From the NCBI RefSeq assembly GCF_000720135.1, contig NZ_JOIU01000003.1, positions 209,208-273,207 on the forward strand: DNA of 64,000 nucleotides. The letters run 5' to 3'. Position 1 is the stretch's first letter; every line of letters begins with the position of its first letter. The notes beneath the pieces are model-generated. The model was not told where the DNA came from and searched no databases. It saw only the letters and a program-made list of their open reading frames with translations. Shown one piece after another: positions 34,395 to 42,957 of the stretch. A program made the translations under genes and the position numbers. The DNA is from Streptomyces sp. NRRL S-1022 (GTDB taxonomy: Bacteria; Actinomycetota; Actinomycetes; Streptomycetales; Streptomycetaceae).

Positions 34395-34429
34395 ATCCTA
34401 TCGGTTTGTTTCGCTACGGAATATTCCGT
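34395..34429 (-). promoter_or_regulatory. pyk promoter with a 14-bp palindrome
   Basis: TAGGAT (34395-34400, minus strand) is a -10 match close to the ATG. ACGGAATATTCCGT (34416-34429) is a perfect palindrome covering the -35 region. The AT content of this stretch is far above the surroundings. Confidence 0.5.
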
Positions 34430-34472
34430 CTGGCGGAAGATACAAATGAGTGCCACACCGCTCAGGTGCTAT

Positions 34473-35684
34473 TCAGTTGTTCTTTCCCACCAGTGCGTAG
34501 GTCTGCGTCGCGATCTCCAGTTCCTCATCGGTCGGCACGACGGCGACCGCCACCCGGGCGGAGTCCGGCGAAATCAGCCGCGGGCCCCCGCCGCGAACGG
34601 CGTTCCGCTCCGCGTCGACCGCCAGGCCCAGGGGCTCCAGGCCCGCGACCGCCGCCTCCCGCACCGGGGCGGCGTTCTCGCCGACCCCGGCGGTGAAGGC
34701 CACCGCGTCCACCGTGCCGAGCACCGCGTAATAGGCGCCGATGTACTTCTTGAGCCGGTGAATGTAAATGTCGAAGGCGAGTGCGGCCTCTTCGTCGCCC
34801 TCGTCGATCCGGCGGCGGATCTCCCGCATGTCGTTGTCCCCGCACAGACCGAACAGGCCGCTCCTCTTGTTCAGAAGAGTGTCGATCTCGTCCATGGACA
34901 TATCCCCAACACGTGCCAAATGGAAGATGACGGCCGGATCCAGATCACCGGACCGCGTACCCATCACGAGCCCCTCCAAGGGGGTCAGCCCCATCGAGGT
35001 GTCCACGCAGCGGCCCTGGCGCACCGCGGAAGCGGAGGCGCCGTTGCCCAGGTGCAGCACGATCACGTTGACCTCGGAGGGGTCCTTGCCCAGCAGCCGC
35101 GCGGTCTCCCGCGAGACGTAGGCGTGCGAGGTGCCGTGGAAGCCGTAGCGGCGGATCCGGTGCCGGTCGGCGATCCGCGGATCGATCGCGTAGCGCGCCG
35201 CCGACTCCGGCATCGTGGTGTGGAAGGCGGTGTCGAACACGGCGACCTGGGGCAGGTCGGGGCGCAGCCCCTGCGCGGTGCGGATGCCGGTGAGGTTGGC
35301 CGGGTTGTGCAGCGGGGCTACCGGGATCAGCCGCTCGATCTCGGTGAGCACCGTGTCGTCGATGACGGTGGGCTCGGTGAAGAACATCCCGCCGTGCACC
35401 ACCCGGTGCCCGATCGCGGCCAGTTCGGGGGAGTCCAGGCCCAGGCCGTCGCGGCCCAGCTCCTCGGCGACCGCCTTCAGGGCGGCGTCGTGGTCGGCGA
35501 TCGGACCGGTGTGCTCCCGGGTGCCGCCGGTGGTGAGGCAGGTGTGCGCGATCCGGGAGGTCTGCTCGCCGATGCGCTCGACCAGGCCCGCCGCGAGCCG
35601 GCTGCTGTCCCGCATGTCCAGCAGCTGGTACTTCACCGAGGAGGAGCCGGAGTTCAGGACGAGGACACGCGTGGGGGAGGTCAC
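34473..35684 (-). CDS. ackA: Acetate kinase
   Basis: A 403-residue kinase of the acetate kinase/hsp70 fold that converts acetyl phosphate and ADP to acetate and ATP. Family signatures are VLVLNSGSSSVKYQLLD at the start, FDTAFHTTMP, RYGFHGTSHAYVS and the phosphate-site segment DTSMGLTPLEGLVMGTRSGD. The GTG start overlaps the pta stop (GTGA, 35681-35684), so the two steps of the Pta-AckA pathway are translationally coupled. The stop lies 84 bp upstream of pyk on the same strand. Confidence 0.95.
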   Translation of the reverse strand: MTSPTRVLVLNSGSSSVKYQLLDMRDSSRLAAGLVERIGEQTSRIAHTCLTTGGTREHTGPIADHDAALKAVAEELGRDGLGLDSPELAAIGHRVVHGGMFFTEPTVIDDTVLTEIERLIPVAPLHNPANLTGIRTAQGLRPDLPQVAVFDTAFHTTMPESAARYAIDPRIADRHRIRRYGFHGTSHAYVSRETARLLGKDPSEVNVIVLHLGNGASASAVRQGRCVDTSMGLTPLEGLVMGTRSGDLDPAVIFHLARVGDMSMDEIDTLLNKRSGLFGLCGDNDMREIRRRIDEGDEEAALAFDIYIHRLKKYIGAYYAVLGTVDAVAFTAGVGENAAPVREAAVAGLEPLGLAVDAERNAVRGGGPRLISPDSARVAVAVVPTDEELEIATQTYALVGKNN

Positions 35685-37783
35685 TGCTGGGACGCCTTCT
35701 CGTTCGGGGACTGGGCGGAGTTCTGGGCCTGGATCGCCGTGATGGCGACGGTGGAGACGATGTCCTGGACGAGCGCGCCCCGGGACAGGTCGTTGACCGG
35801 CTTGCGCAGCCCCTGCAGGACCGGGCCGACGGCGATCGCGCCGGCCGAACGCTGCACGGCCTTGTAGGTGTTGTTGCCGGTGTTCAGGTCGGGGAAGATC
35901 AGCACGCTGGCCTGCCCGGCGACGTCGGAGTCCGGCAGCTTCGTCGCGGCGATGGACGGCTCGACGGCCGCGTCGTACTGGATCGGCCCCTCGATCTTCA
36001 GGTCCGGCCGGCGCGCGCGGACCAGCTCGGTGGCCTCGCGCACCTTGTCGACGTCGGCGCCCGACCCGGACGTACCGGTGGAGTACGACAGCATCGCGAT
36101 CCGCGGCTCCACGCCGAACTGCGCGGCCGTGCCCGCGGACTGGACGGCGATGTCCGCGAGCTGCTCGGCGTCCGGGTCCGGGTTGACCGCGCAGTCGCCG
36201 TAGACCAGCACCTTGTCGGCCAGGCACATGAAGAACACCGACGAGACGATCGAGGAGTCCGGCCTGGTCTTGATGATCTCGAAGGCCGGGCGGATGGTGG
36301 CCGCCGTGGAGTGCACCGAGCCGGACACCATGCCGTCGGCCAGGCCCTCCTGGACCATCAGGGTGCCGAAGTAGTTGACGTCGGAGACGACGTCGTAGGC
36401 CAGCTCGACGGTGACGCCCTTGTGGGCGCGCAGGGCCGCGTACTGCTGGGCGAAGGCGTCCCGCAGCTCGGAGGTGGCCGGGTCGATCAGCTGGCTGTCG
36501 CCGAGGTCGATGCCGAGGTCGGCGGCCTTCTTGCGGATCAGGTCGACCGGGCCGAGCAGGGTCAGGTCGCACACGCCCCGGCGCAGCAGCACCTCGGCCG
36601 CGTGCAGCACCCGCTCCTCGGTGCCCTCCGGCAGGACGACCCTGCGCCTGTCGGAGCGGGCCTGCTCCAGGAGCTTGTGCTCGAACATCATCGGGGTGAC
36701 CCGGTCGCTGCTCGGCGCGGAGACCCGGCGGGCCAGGCCGGCGGTGTCGGCGTACCGCTCGAACAGGCCGAGCGCGGTCTCCGCCTTGCGCGGGGTGGCC
36801 GCGGTCATCTTCCCCTCCAGGGAGAAGAGCTGCTCGGCGGTGGGGAAGCTGTTGCCGGCCACCGAGAGCACCGGGGTGCCCGGGGCGAGGCGGGCGGCCA
36901 GGGTGAGGATCTCCTCGCTCGGCACCTCGTTCAGGGTGAGCAGCACGCCGGCTATCGGCGGGGTGCCGGCGCTGTGCGCGGCGAGCGAGCCGACGACCAG
37001 GTCGGCGCGGTCGCCCGGGGTGACGACCAGGCAGCCCGGGGTCAGGGCGCCCAGGAAGTTCGGCAGCATCGCGCCGCCGAACACGAAGTCCAGCGCGTCG
37101 CGGGCGAGCCCGGAGTCGTCGCCGAGCAGCACCTTGGCGCCGAGGGTCTGGGCGATCTGGGCGACCGTCGGCGCGGACAGCGCGGGCTCGTCGGGCAGCA
37201 CGTACGTCGGCACCGGCAGCCGGTCGGCGAGCCGCCCGGCGATCTCGTCGCGGTCCTCGCGGGCGACCCGGTTGGCGACCATGGCCAGCACGTCGCAGCC
37301 GAGGCCGTCGTAGGCGCGGTAGGCGTTGCGGGTCTCGGCCAGCACGGACGCGGCGGACTGCTTGCGGCCGCCGACCACCGGGATCACGGAGGCGCCGAAC
37401 TCGTTGGCGAGCCGGGCGTTCAGGGACAGCTCGTCCGGCAGCTGGGTGCCGGCGTAGTCGGTGCCGAGGACCAGGACGACGTCGTAGTCCCGGGCCACCA
37501 GGTGGAAGCGGTCGACGAGGGCGGAGACCAGCTCGTCGGTGCCCTGCTCGGCCTGGAGCACGGACGCCCGGTCGTAGTCCATGCCGTAGACGGTCGCCGG
37601 GTCCTGGGAGAGGCGGTAGCGGGACCGCAGCAACTCGAACAGCCGATCGGGGCCGTCGTGGACGAGCGGACGGAAGACCCCCACCCGGTCGACCTGCCGG
37701 GTCAGGAGTTCCATGACTCCCAGCTCCACGACCTGGCGGCCGTCACCGCGGTCGATCCCGGTCACGTACACGCTGCGCGTCAC
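35681..37783 (-). CDS. pta: Phosphate acetyltransferase, long form with N-terminal DRTGG domain
   Basis: A 700-residue enzyme converting acetyl-CoA and phosphate to acetyl phosphate. The N-terminal third is a P-loop-like CobB/BioD fold lacking a canonical loop, the middle is a DRTGG regulatory domain, and the last 330 residues are the catalytic PTA domain (RRVVLPEGTEERVL, then GLADGMVSGSVHSTAATIRP, and SCSTGTS-like LSYSTGTSGSG). The long form is usually regulated by NADH or pyruvate in other bacteria (family knowledge). The GTG at 37783 has a GGAG-type site upstream; an open frame 55 codons longer is not family-like. It is divergent from pfkA and followed by ackA. Confidence 0.94.
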   Translation of the reverse strand: MTRSVYVTGIDRGDGRQVVELGVMELLTRQVDRVGVFRPLVHDGPDRLFELLRSRYRLSQDPATVYGMDYDRASVLQAEQGTDELVSALVDRFHLVARDYDVVLVLGTDYAGTQLPDELSLNARLANEFGASVIPVVGGRKQSAASVLAETRNAYRAYDGLGCDVLAMVANRVAREDRDEIAGRLADRLPVPTYVLPDEPALSAPTVAQIAQTLGAKVLLGDDSGLARDALDFVFGGAMLPNFLGALTPGCLVVTPGDRADLVVGSLAAHSAGTPPIAGVLLTLNEVPSEEILTLAARLAPGTPVLSVAGNSFPTAEQLFSLEGKMTAATPRKAETALGLFERYADTAGLARRVSAPSSDRVTPMMFEHKLLEQARSDRRRVVLPEGTEERVLHAAEVLLRRGVCDLTLLGPVDLIRKKAADLGIDLGDSQLIDPATSELRDAFAQQYAALRAHKGVTVELAYDVVSDVNYFGTLMVQEGLADGMVSGSVHSTAATIRPAFEIIKTRPDSSIVSSVFFMCLADKVLVYGDCAVNPDPDAEQLADIAVQSAGTAAQFGVEPRIAMLSYSTGTSGSGADVDKVREATELVRARRPDLKIEGPIQYDAAVEPSIAATKLPDSDVAGQASVLIFPDLNTGNNTYKAVQRSAGAIAVGPVLQGLRKPVNDLSRGALVQDIVSTVAITAIQAQNSAQSPNEKASQQ

Positions 37784-37859
37784 GTGTCCACTCCGTTCCT
37801 CTTGTCGCTTGTGTCGCCTTGCGGCATAAAAATCGCCCACCAAGGTGAGCAGAACCCTC

Positions 37860-37888
37860 TTGACAATACCCCCGCCTACGGATAAGGC
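37860..37888 (+). promoter_or_regulatory. Candidate pfkA promoter
   Basis: TTGACA (37860-37865), a 17-bp spacer and TAAGGC (37883-37888), a good match to the main vegetative consensus, about 87 bp before the pfkA ATG. Confidence 0.45.
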
Positions 37889-37974
37889 GCCCGTCAAGAC
37901 TTCACCTGCCCGGCGGACGTGAAAGAATCGAGACCGGCTCACCGGCACCGACAGCGAGCAGGAGACACAGCACG

Positions 37975-39000
37975 ATGCGCATCGGAGTTCTCACCGCAGG
38001 CGGCGACTGCCCCGGCCTGAACGCCGTGATCCGGTCGGTCGTGCACCGGGCGGTGGCGCAGTACGGCGACGAGGTCATCGGATTCGAGGACGGTTACCGG
38101 GGTCTGCTGGACCGCCACTACCGCGCCCTCGACCTGGACGCGGTCAGCGGCATCCTGGCCCGCGGCGGCACCATCCTCGGCTCCTCCCGGCTGCAGCGCG
38201 ACCGGCTGCGCGAGGCCTGCGAGGGCGCCGCCGACATGGTCGAGGAGTTCGGCATCGACGCGCTGATCCCGATCGGCGGCGAGGGCACGCTGACCGCGGC
38301 CCGCATGCTCTCCGACGCCGGCCTCCCGGTCGTCGGCGTCCCGAAGACCATCGACAACGACATCTCCTCCACCGACCGCACCTTCGGCTTCGACACCGCC
38401 GTCGGCGTGGCCACCGAGGCCATGGACCGCCTGAAGACCACCGCCGAGTCCCACCAGCGCGTGATGGTCGTCGAGGTCATGGGCCGGCACGCCGGCTGGA
38501 TCGCCCTGGAGTCCGGCATGGCCGCCGGCGCCCACGGCATCTGCCTGCCCGAGCGGCCCTTCGACCCCGCCGACCTGGTCAAGATGGTCGAGGAGCGGTT
38601 CGCCCGCGGCAAGAAGTTCGCCGTCATCTGCGTCGCCGAGGGCGCCCACCCCGCCGAGGGCTCCATGGACTACGGCAAGGGCGAGATCGACCAGTACGGC
38701 CACGAGCGCTTCCAGGGCATCGGCACCGCCCTCGCCTACGAGCTGGAGCGGCGCCTCGGCAAGGAGGCCAAGCCGGTCATCCTCGGCCACATCCAGCGCG
38801 GCGGCGTCCCGACCGCGTACGACCGCGTCCTCGCCACCCGCTTCGGCTGGCACGCCGTCGAGGCCGCGCACCGCGGCGAGTTCGGCCGGATGACCGCCCT
38901 GCGCGGCACCGACATCGTCATGGTGCCGCTCGCGGAGGCCGTCACCGAGCTGAAGACCGTGCCGAAGGACCGGATGGACGAGGCCGAGTCGGTCTTCTAG
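37975..39000 (+). CDS. pfkA: 6-phosphofructokinase
   Basis: A 341-residue group III phosphofructokinase. The nucleotide site begins GVLTAGGDCPGLNA and GGEGT is at 101-105; the glycine at 104 is the ATP-type residue, whereas pyrophosphate-using relatives carry Asp. Asp127 in PKTIDND is the catalytic base, and the substrate loop VMGRHAGWIAL is intact. By position it corresponds to pfkA2 of S. coelicolor, whose loss was reported to raise pentose-phosphate flux and antibiotic yield. The allosteric effector site of the E. coli enzyme is not obvious. The ATG follows an AGGAG about 10 nt upstream. Confidence 0.94.
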   Translation: MRIGVLTAGGDCPGLNAVIRSVVHRAVAQYGDEVIGFEDGYRGLLDRHYRALDLDAVSGILARGGTILGSSRLQRDRLREACEGAADMVEEFGIDALIPIGGEGTLTAARMLSDAGLPVVGVPKTIDNDISSTDRTFGFDTAVGVATEAMDRLKTTAESHQRVMVVEVMGRHAGWIALESGMAAGAHGICLPERPFDPADLVKMVEERFARGKKFAVICVAEGAHPAEGSMDYGKGEIDQYGHERFQGIGTALAYELERRLGKEAKPVILGHIQRGGVPTAYDRVLATRFGWHAVEAAHRGEFGRMTALRGTDIVMVPLAEAVTELKTVPKDRMDEAESVF

Positions 39001-39010
39001 GCCGTATCCG

Positions 39011-39697
39011 TCAGGTCCGCTTCTCCACCGCCGCCCAGAAGTGCTCCACGAGCCGGTCGAGGAACTCCCGCCCGGACTCGCTGGCACTCCTGCTGCCGCC
39101 ACCCCAGCTGAGGGTGGCGGCCATGTGCCCCTGGTAGTCCTCGTGCAGCTCCTGCAGCGCCCCTTCCAGGGCCTCCGGCGCCACGGGCGCCAGCTTGCGC
39201 ACCGGCCGCACATAGGCCTGCCAGCGCGTGGTCACCGCACTGCGCAGCAGTTCGGTGAGCCGCGTCTCCCGTCCGGTGACGGCGACGAAGTCGGGCAGGG
39301 CGAGAGCGAGCACCTGGGCGAGCACGGCCGACTGCCGCTCGTTGCCACGCCACTGCCCGCTCTCCTCCATGCGCAGGTACGACCGCACGTCCACGCCGAC
39401 GGCACGGGCGACGTCCTCGGGTGCGACGGCACGGGCGATGCGGTGCTCGCGCAGGGTCCGCGGCCGGCCGAACAGTTCGCCCGGGGCACACCACAGCACA
39501 CCCGCCAGCGCGGTCAGCTCCGGGTGGCTCGGCGCGGCCGTACCGCGTTCCCAGGCGACCACGAGGTCGGGTGTGACGTAGGGCAGCCCGTACGAGACCC
39601 GCATGCCGTACGCGACGTGCTCGGGGCCCATGCCGAGCGCGGCGCGCAGCCTGCGGGCGGCCGGAGCGTTGAAGAGGGGAGCTGAGGGTTCACGCAC
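39011..39697 (-). CDS. XRE-like helix-turn-helix regulator
   Basis: A 228-residue protein with two Cro/C1-like modules: AARRLRAALGMGPEHVAYGM to LVVAWERGTAAP (about 10-55) and RAVAPEDVARAVGVDVRSYL to QWRGNERQ (about 85-130). The C-terminal third is helical with a Trp/Glu-rich end (FLDRLVEHFWAAVEKR). The GTG at 39697 is selected because TAGCTT ends 7 nt upstream, suggesting a leaderless start; the open frame continues 8 codons further. It converges on pfkA with 10 bp between stops. The target is unknown; the sugar importer gene next to it is on the same strand and upstream. Confidence 0.78.
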   Translation of the reverse strand: MREPSAPLFNAPAARRLRAALGMGPEHVAYGMRVSYGLPYVTPDLVVAWERGTAAPSHPELTALAGVLWCAPGELFGRPRTLREHRIARAVAPEDVARAVGVDVRSYLRMEESGQWRGNERQSAVLAQVLALALPDFVAVTGRETRLTELLRSAVTTRWQAYVRPVRKLAPVAPEALEGALQELHEDYQGHMAATLSWGGGSRSASESGREFLDRLVEHFWAAVEKRT

Positions 39698-39704
39698 CCG
39701 GCAC

Positions 39705-39710
39705 AAGCTA
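39705..39710 (-). promoter_or_regulatory. -10 box of the leaderless XRE-regulator promoter
   Basis: TAGCTT on the minus strand, 7 nt before GTG 39697. No ribosome binding site is visible. Confidence 0.45.
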
Positions 39711-39815
39711 GGGGGCCGCACCCCGGAGGGCTACGGTCCGTTCCGCCAGGACCACGGATTGTGCGAACGTACAGTTCCGGCCGTTCGGTAGGTAACGGAC
39801 GGAACACCCTTTCCC

Positions 39816-40643
39816 TCACCCCTTGACCGCGCCGCCCAGGGCGAAGCCGCCGCCCAGCCGCCGGGCCACCAGGACGTACAGGAGGATCACCGGCGTCGAG
39901 TAGACGACGGAGAACGCGGCGAGCTGACCGTAGGCGACCATGCCCCGGTTGCCGAAGAAGTCGTTGATGCTCACCGAGGCCGGCATCCGGTCCGGGGTGA
40001 GCAGCAGCATGAACGGGACGAAGAAGTTCCCCCACATCATCACGAACGAGAACACGGTCACCACGGCCAGCCCCGGCCCCATCAGCGGCAGCACGATCCG
40101 CAGCAGGGACTGCGCCGGCGACGCCCCGTCCGTCCAGGCCGCCTCCTCCAGTTCCCGCGGCACGCCGTCCATGAAGTTCTTCATCAGCCAGATCGCGAAC
40201 GGCAGCTGGGAGGCGGCGAAGAAGAAGACCGTGCCCTGGAGGGTGTCGATCAGGTTCACCCGGACGAACAGGGCGTACACCGGCACCATGATCGCCGTGA
40301 TGGGCAGGCTCGTCGCGAACAGGATCGTCAGCAGGAACGGCCGGTTCAGCCGGGACCGGAACCGGGACAGCGGATAGGCGGCGAGGGCGGCGCAGCCGAC
40401 GGTCAGCGCCGTGGCGCCCCCGCACAGCACCAGACTGTTCAGCAGCGGTGTGTAGGTGATGTCCGGGGTCAGGACCGCCCGAAAGTTGGCCAGGGTGACC
40501 CCGTCCGGGACCCGGACCCGCAGGCCGGCGTGCGGATCCACGGCGGACAGCAGCACCCAGGCGAGCGGCAGCGCGAAGGCGGCGGCCACGGCCAGCAGCG
40601 AGAGATCGGCGGCGGCCCGCCGCGCGGAGCGCTTCCTGCCCAT
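39816..40643 (-). CDS. Carbohydrate ABC transporter permease (MalG type)
   Basis: A 275-residue inner-membrane permease with six spans. The EAA loop that docks the ATPase reads ELEEAAWTDGASPAQSLLRIVLPLMGP at about residues 175-200 (sequence split around AAWTDGA). The N-terminal RKRSARRAAADLSLLAV is a positive entry. Its ATG overlaps the stop of the MalF-type partner by one base (TGATG). It is the last gene of a binding protein, permease, permease operon with no ATPase; in Streptomyces the shared ATPase MsiK usually powers such systems (family knowledge). The sugar is unknown. Confidence 0.9.
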   Translation of the reverse strand: MGRKRSARRAAADLSLLAVAAAFALPLAWVLLSAVDPHAGLRVRVPDGVTLANFRAVLTPDITYTPLLNSLVLCGGATALTVGCAALAAYPLSRFRSRLNRPFLLTILFATSLPITAIMVPVYALFVRVNLIDTLQGTVFFFAASQLPFAIWLMKNFMDGVPRELEEAAWTDGASPAQSLLRIVLPLMGPGLAVVTVFSFVMMWGNFFVPFMLLLTPDRMPASVSINDFFGNRGMVAYGQLAAFSVVYSTPVILLYVLVARRLGGGFALGGAVKG

Positions 40644-41506
40644 CAGACCTCCGTCCGCAGCAGCCGCAGGTAGACGACGGAGAACAGGGAGCCGACGAGC
40701 AGCAGGAGCAGGGCCACCGCGGTGCCGTATCCGATCATGCTGTTCTGGAAGGCCTGCTCGTACATGAACAACGGCAGCGTCTGGCTCCGGTCGCTGGGCC
40801 CGCCCCGGGTCATCACCCAGATCAGCCCGAAGACGGACAGCGTCTGGAGGGTGTTGAGCATGAGATTGGTGCCGATGGAACGCCGGATCATCGGCAGCGT
40901 GATGTGCCACAGCCGCCGCCACCCGCCGGCCCCGTCCACCTCGGCGGCCTCGGTGATCTCGGCCGGGATCTCGTCCAGCGCGGCGGAGTACACGAGCATC
41001 GAGAACGCCGTCCCGCGCCAGACGTTGGCGAAGGACACGGCCAGGATGGGCAGCGTGAACAGCCAGTTCTGCCGGGGCAGGTGCAGCCAGTCCAGGACGG
41101 CGTTCAGGGTGCCCTCACGCCGGAAGAACGCGTACAGCAGGAACCCGGCGACGACCTCCGGCAGCACCCACGCGGTGACGACGACGGCACCGGTCACCGT
41201 CCGGACGGGCTTCGACGCGCGCTTCATGAGCGAGGCCAGCGCGAGCCCCAGCGTGTTCTGCCCGACGAGCGAGGACAGCACCGTGAACACCAGGGTCAGC
41301 CACACCGCGTTCAGGAACGCGTCGTCCCGGAACGCCCGGCGGAAGTTGGCGAATCCGACGAACGAGGAGTGGGCCTGACCCGTCAGCTGGAGGTCGGTGA
41401 AGGCGATCCAGACGCAGTAGGCGATGGGCCCCGCGAGGAAGAGGAGCAGCAGGACCAGGGCGGGAGCGAGGGGGAGGGCCCGTACGGCCGGGTTCCCGCG
41501 CCTCAC
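40643..41506 (-). CDS. Carbohydrate ABC transporter permease (MalF type)
   Basis: A 287-residue permease with six spans beginning LPLAPALVLLLLFLAGPIAY. The EAA loop is EITEAAEVDGAGGWRRLWHI around residue 185. The GTG start overlaps the binding-protein stop (GTGA, 41503-41506), so all three genes are coupled. It pairs with the MalG-type subunit downstream to make the channel. Confidence 0.9.
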   Translation of the reverse strand: MRRGNPAVRALPLAPALVLLLLFLAGPIAYCVWIAFTDLQLTGQAHSSFVGFANFRRAFRDDAFLNAVWLTLVFTVLSSLVGQNTLGLALASLMKRASKPVRTVTGAVVVTAWVLPEVVAGFLLYAFFRREGTLNAVLDWLHLPRQNWLFTLPILAVSFANVWRGTAFSMLVYSAALDEIPAEITEAAEVDGAGGWRRLWHITLPMIRRSIGTNLMLNTLQTLSVFGLIWVMTRGGPSDRSQTLPLFMYEQAFQNSMIGYGTAVALLLLLVGSLFSVVYLRLLRTEV

Positions 41507-42870
41507 TTGCGGACCACTCGGCCGCCGGTGACGTCCTCGACCGTGGCGTCGTAGCCGCGCGCCGCCTCCGCCACGGACAGGTCACCGGTCGTGACCCCCT
41601 CCATGGCCTCCTGCACGGCGGTCGACACCTTCGGGTACGCCGGGTACGCGGGCCGGTAGTGCGTGCTCGCGACGAGATCGGTGAAGAACCTGATGCCGGG
41701 CTGGGCCTTCGCGTACGCCGGATCGGCGGCGACGTCCTTCCGTACGGCGATACCGGAGTTGGCGACGTACCACTTCCGGGCGTTGTCCTCCGTCTGCATC
41801 GTCCGGACGAACTCGAAGGCGAGGCCGGGGTTGGCCGCCCGGGCCGGGACGGACCAGGTCCAGCCGCCGGACATGCTCACCCTGCCCGGCGCCTGCCCGG
41901 CTTGCGTCGGCATGGCGGCGAGCCCCAACTGCTTCGACCAGTCCGGCCACTCGTGCCCACTGCCCGGCAGCCAGGCCTGCGGCAGCCAGGAGCCGTCGAG
42001 GGCGATGCCGAGCCTGCCCCGGGGCAGCAGTTCGCCGTTGACGGTGGTGTTGAAGTTCGGGTCCAGGGCGTCGGAGACGTCGGGGCCGAGCTTGTCCTTG
42101 TAGACGGTCTCCACGAACTTCAGCGAGTCCTTGAATCCCTGGGACCCAGTGATCCATTTCCTGCTGCCGCCGTCGTAGAGCGGATCCCGCGTGCCGTCGC
42201 CCGTGCCGTACAGGAGCATCTCGAAGCCCTGCATGGTGGACCGCTCTCCGGCCGGCTTGCCGGTGTAGACGTTGAGGGGGACGACCCCGGGGACCTTCCG
42301 CTTGACGGCCCGGGCGGCGGCGAGGACGTCGTCCCACGTCTTCGGCTGCCAGTCGGCGGGCAGCCCGGCCTTCCGGAACACCCGCTTGTCGAACCAGAGC
42401 CCGCGCGTGTCGGTCCCGTCCGGAACGCCGTACGTCTTCCCGTCCTGTCCCTTCGCCGCCGCCTTCGCCGTGCCGACGAACTGTTTCCAGTCCGGCCACT
42501 TGGCGAGGTACGGGTCGAGCGGCTTCAGGTACCCGCTGGTGATGTCGGAGTCGATGAGGAAGGTGTCCTCGTAGACCAGGTCCGGCGCGGTCCGCGGCGA
42601 GCGCAGCATCTGCTGGAGTTTGGTGTAGTACTCGGCGTCCGGTGCCTTGATCGGCACGAACTCCACCTTCTTGCCCGGGTGTTCGTGCTCGAACTGCTTC
42701 TTGATCCCGGCGAGGTAGGTGTCCATCACCTTGACGGAGTTGTCGGTGGACTGCTTGTACGACACCTTGATCGTGTCCGGATCGCTGCCGGAGCCGCTGC
42801 CGCAGGCGGTGAGGGCGGTGGCGGCGAGGGCGAGGGCGGTGAGGGTGGCGGCGGTGGGGCGCACGGGCAT
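41503..42870 (-). CDS. Carbohydrate-binding lipoprotein of an ABC importer
   Basis: A 455-residue extracellular solute-binding protein of family 1. The signal peptide ends in a lipobox (ATALTAC) with lipidated Cys23, then GSGSGSDPDTIKVSYKQ. Trp- and Asp-rich segments such as WQPKTWDDVLAAA and LGIALDGSWLPQAW are typical of sugar-binding clefts. ATG 42870 has a perfect AGGAGG 2-3 nt upstream of the usual distance. The gene leads the importer operon. The STAND gene to its left is on the same strand but reads through a separate start, so it is not obviously part of this operon. Substrate unknown. Confidence 0.9.
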   Translation of the reverse strand: MPVRPTAATLTALALAATALTACGSGSGSDPDTIKVSYKQSTDNSVKVMDTYLAGIKKQFEHEHPGKKVEFVPIKAPDAEYYTKLQQMLRSPRTAPDLVYEDTFLIDSDITSGYLKPLDPYLAKWPDWKQFVGTAKAAAKGQDGKTYGVPDGTDTRGLWFDKRVFRKAGLPADWQPKTWDDVLAAARAVKRKVPGVVPLNVYTGKPAGERSTMQGFEMLLYGTGDGTRDPLYDGGSRKWITGSQGFKDSLKFVETVYKDKLGPDVSDALDPNFNTTVNGELLPRGRLGIALDGSWLPQAWLPGSGHEWPDWSKQLGLAAMPTQAGQAPGRVSMSGGWTWSVPARAANPGLAFEFVRTMQTEDNARKWYVANSGIAVRKDVAADPAYAKAQPGIRFFTDLVASTHYRPAYPAYPKVSTAVQEAMEGVTTGDLSVAEAARGYDATVEDVTGGRVVRK

Positions 42871-42957
42871 GACCTCCTGAGCACACGTGGGGGTGGCGCG
42901 GAGATTGCTGCCGTGAAGGTAAGAGGGGTGGTCCGGCCGGGTCAATGCGTGTGCGGG

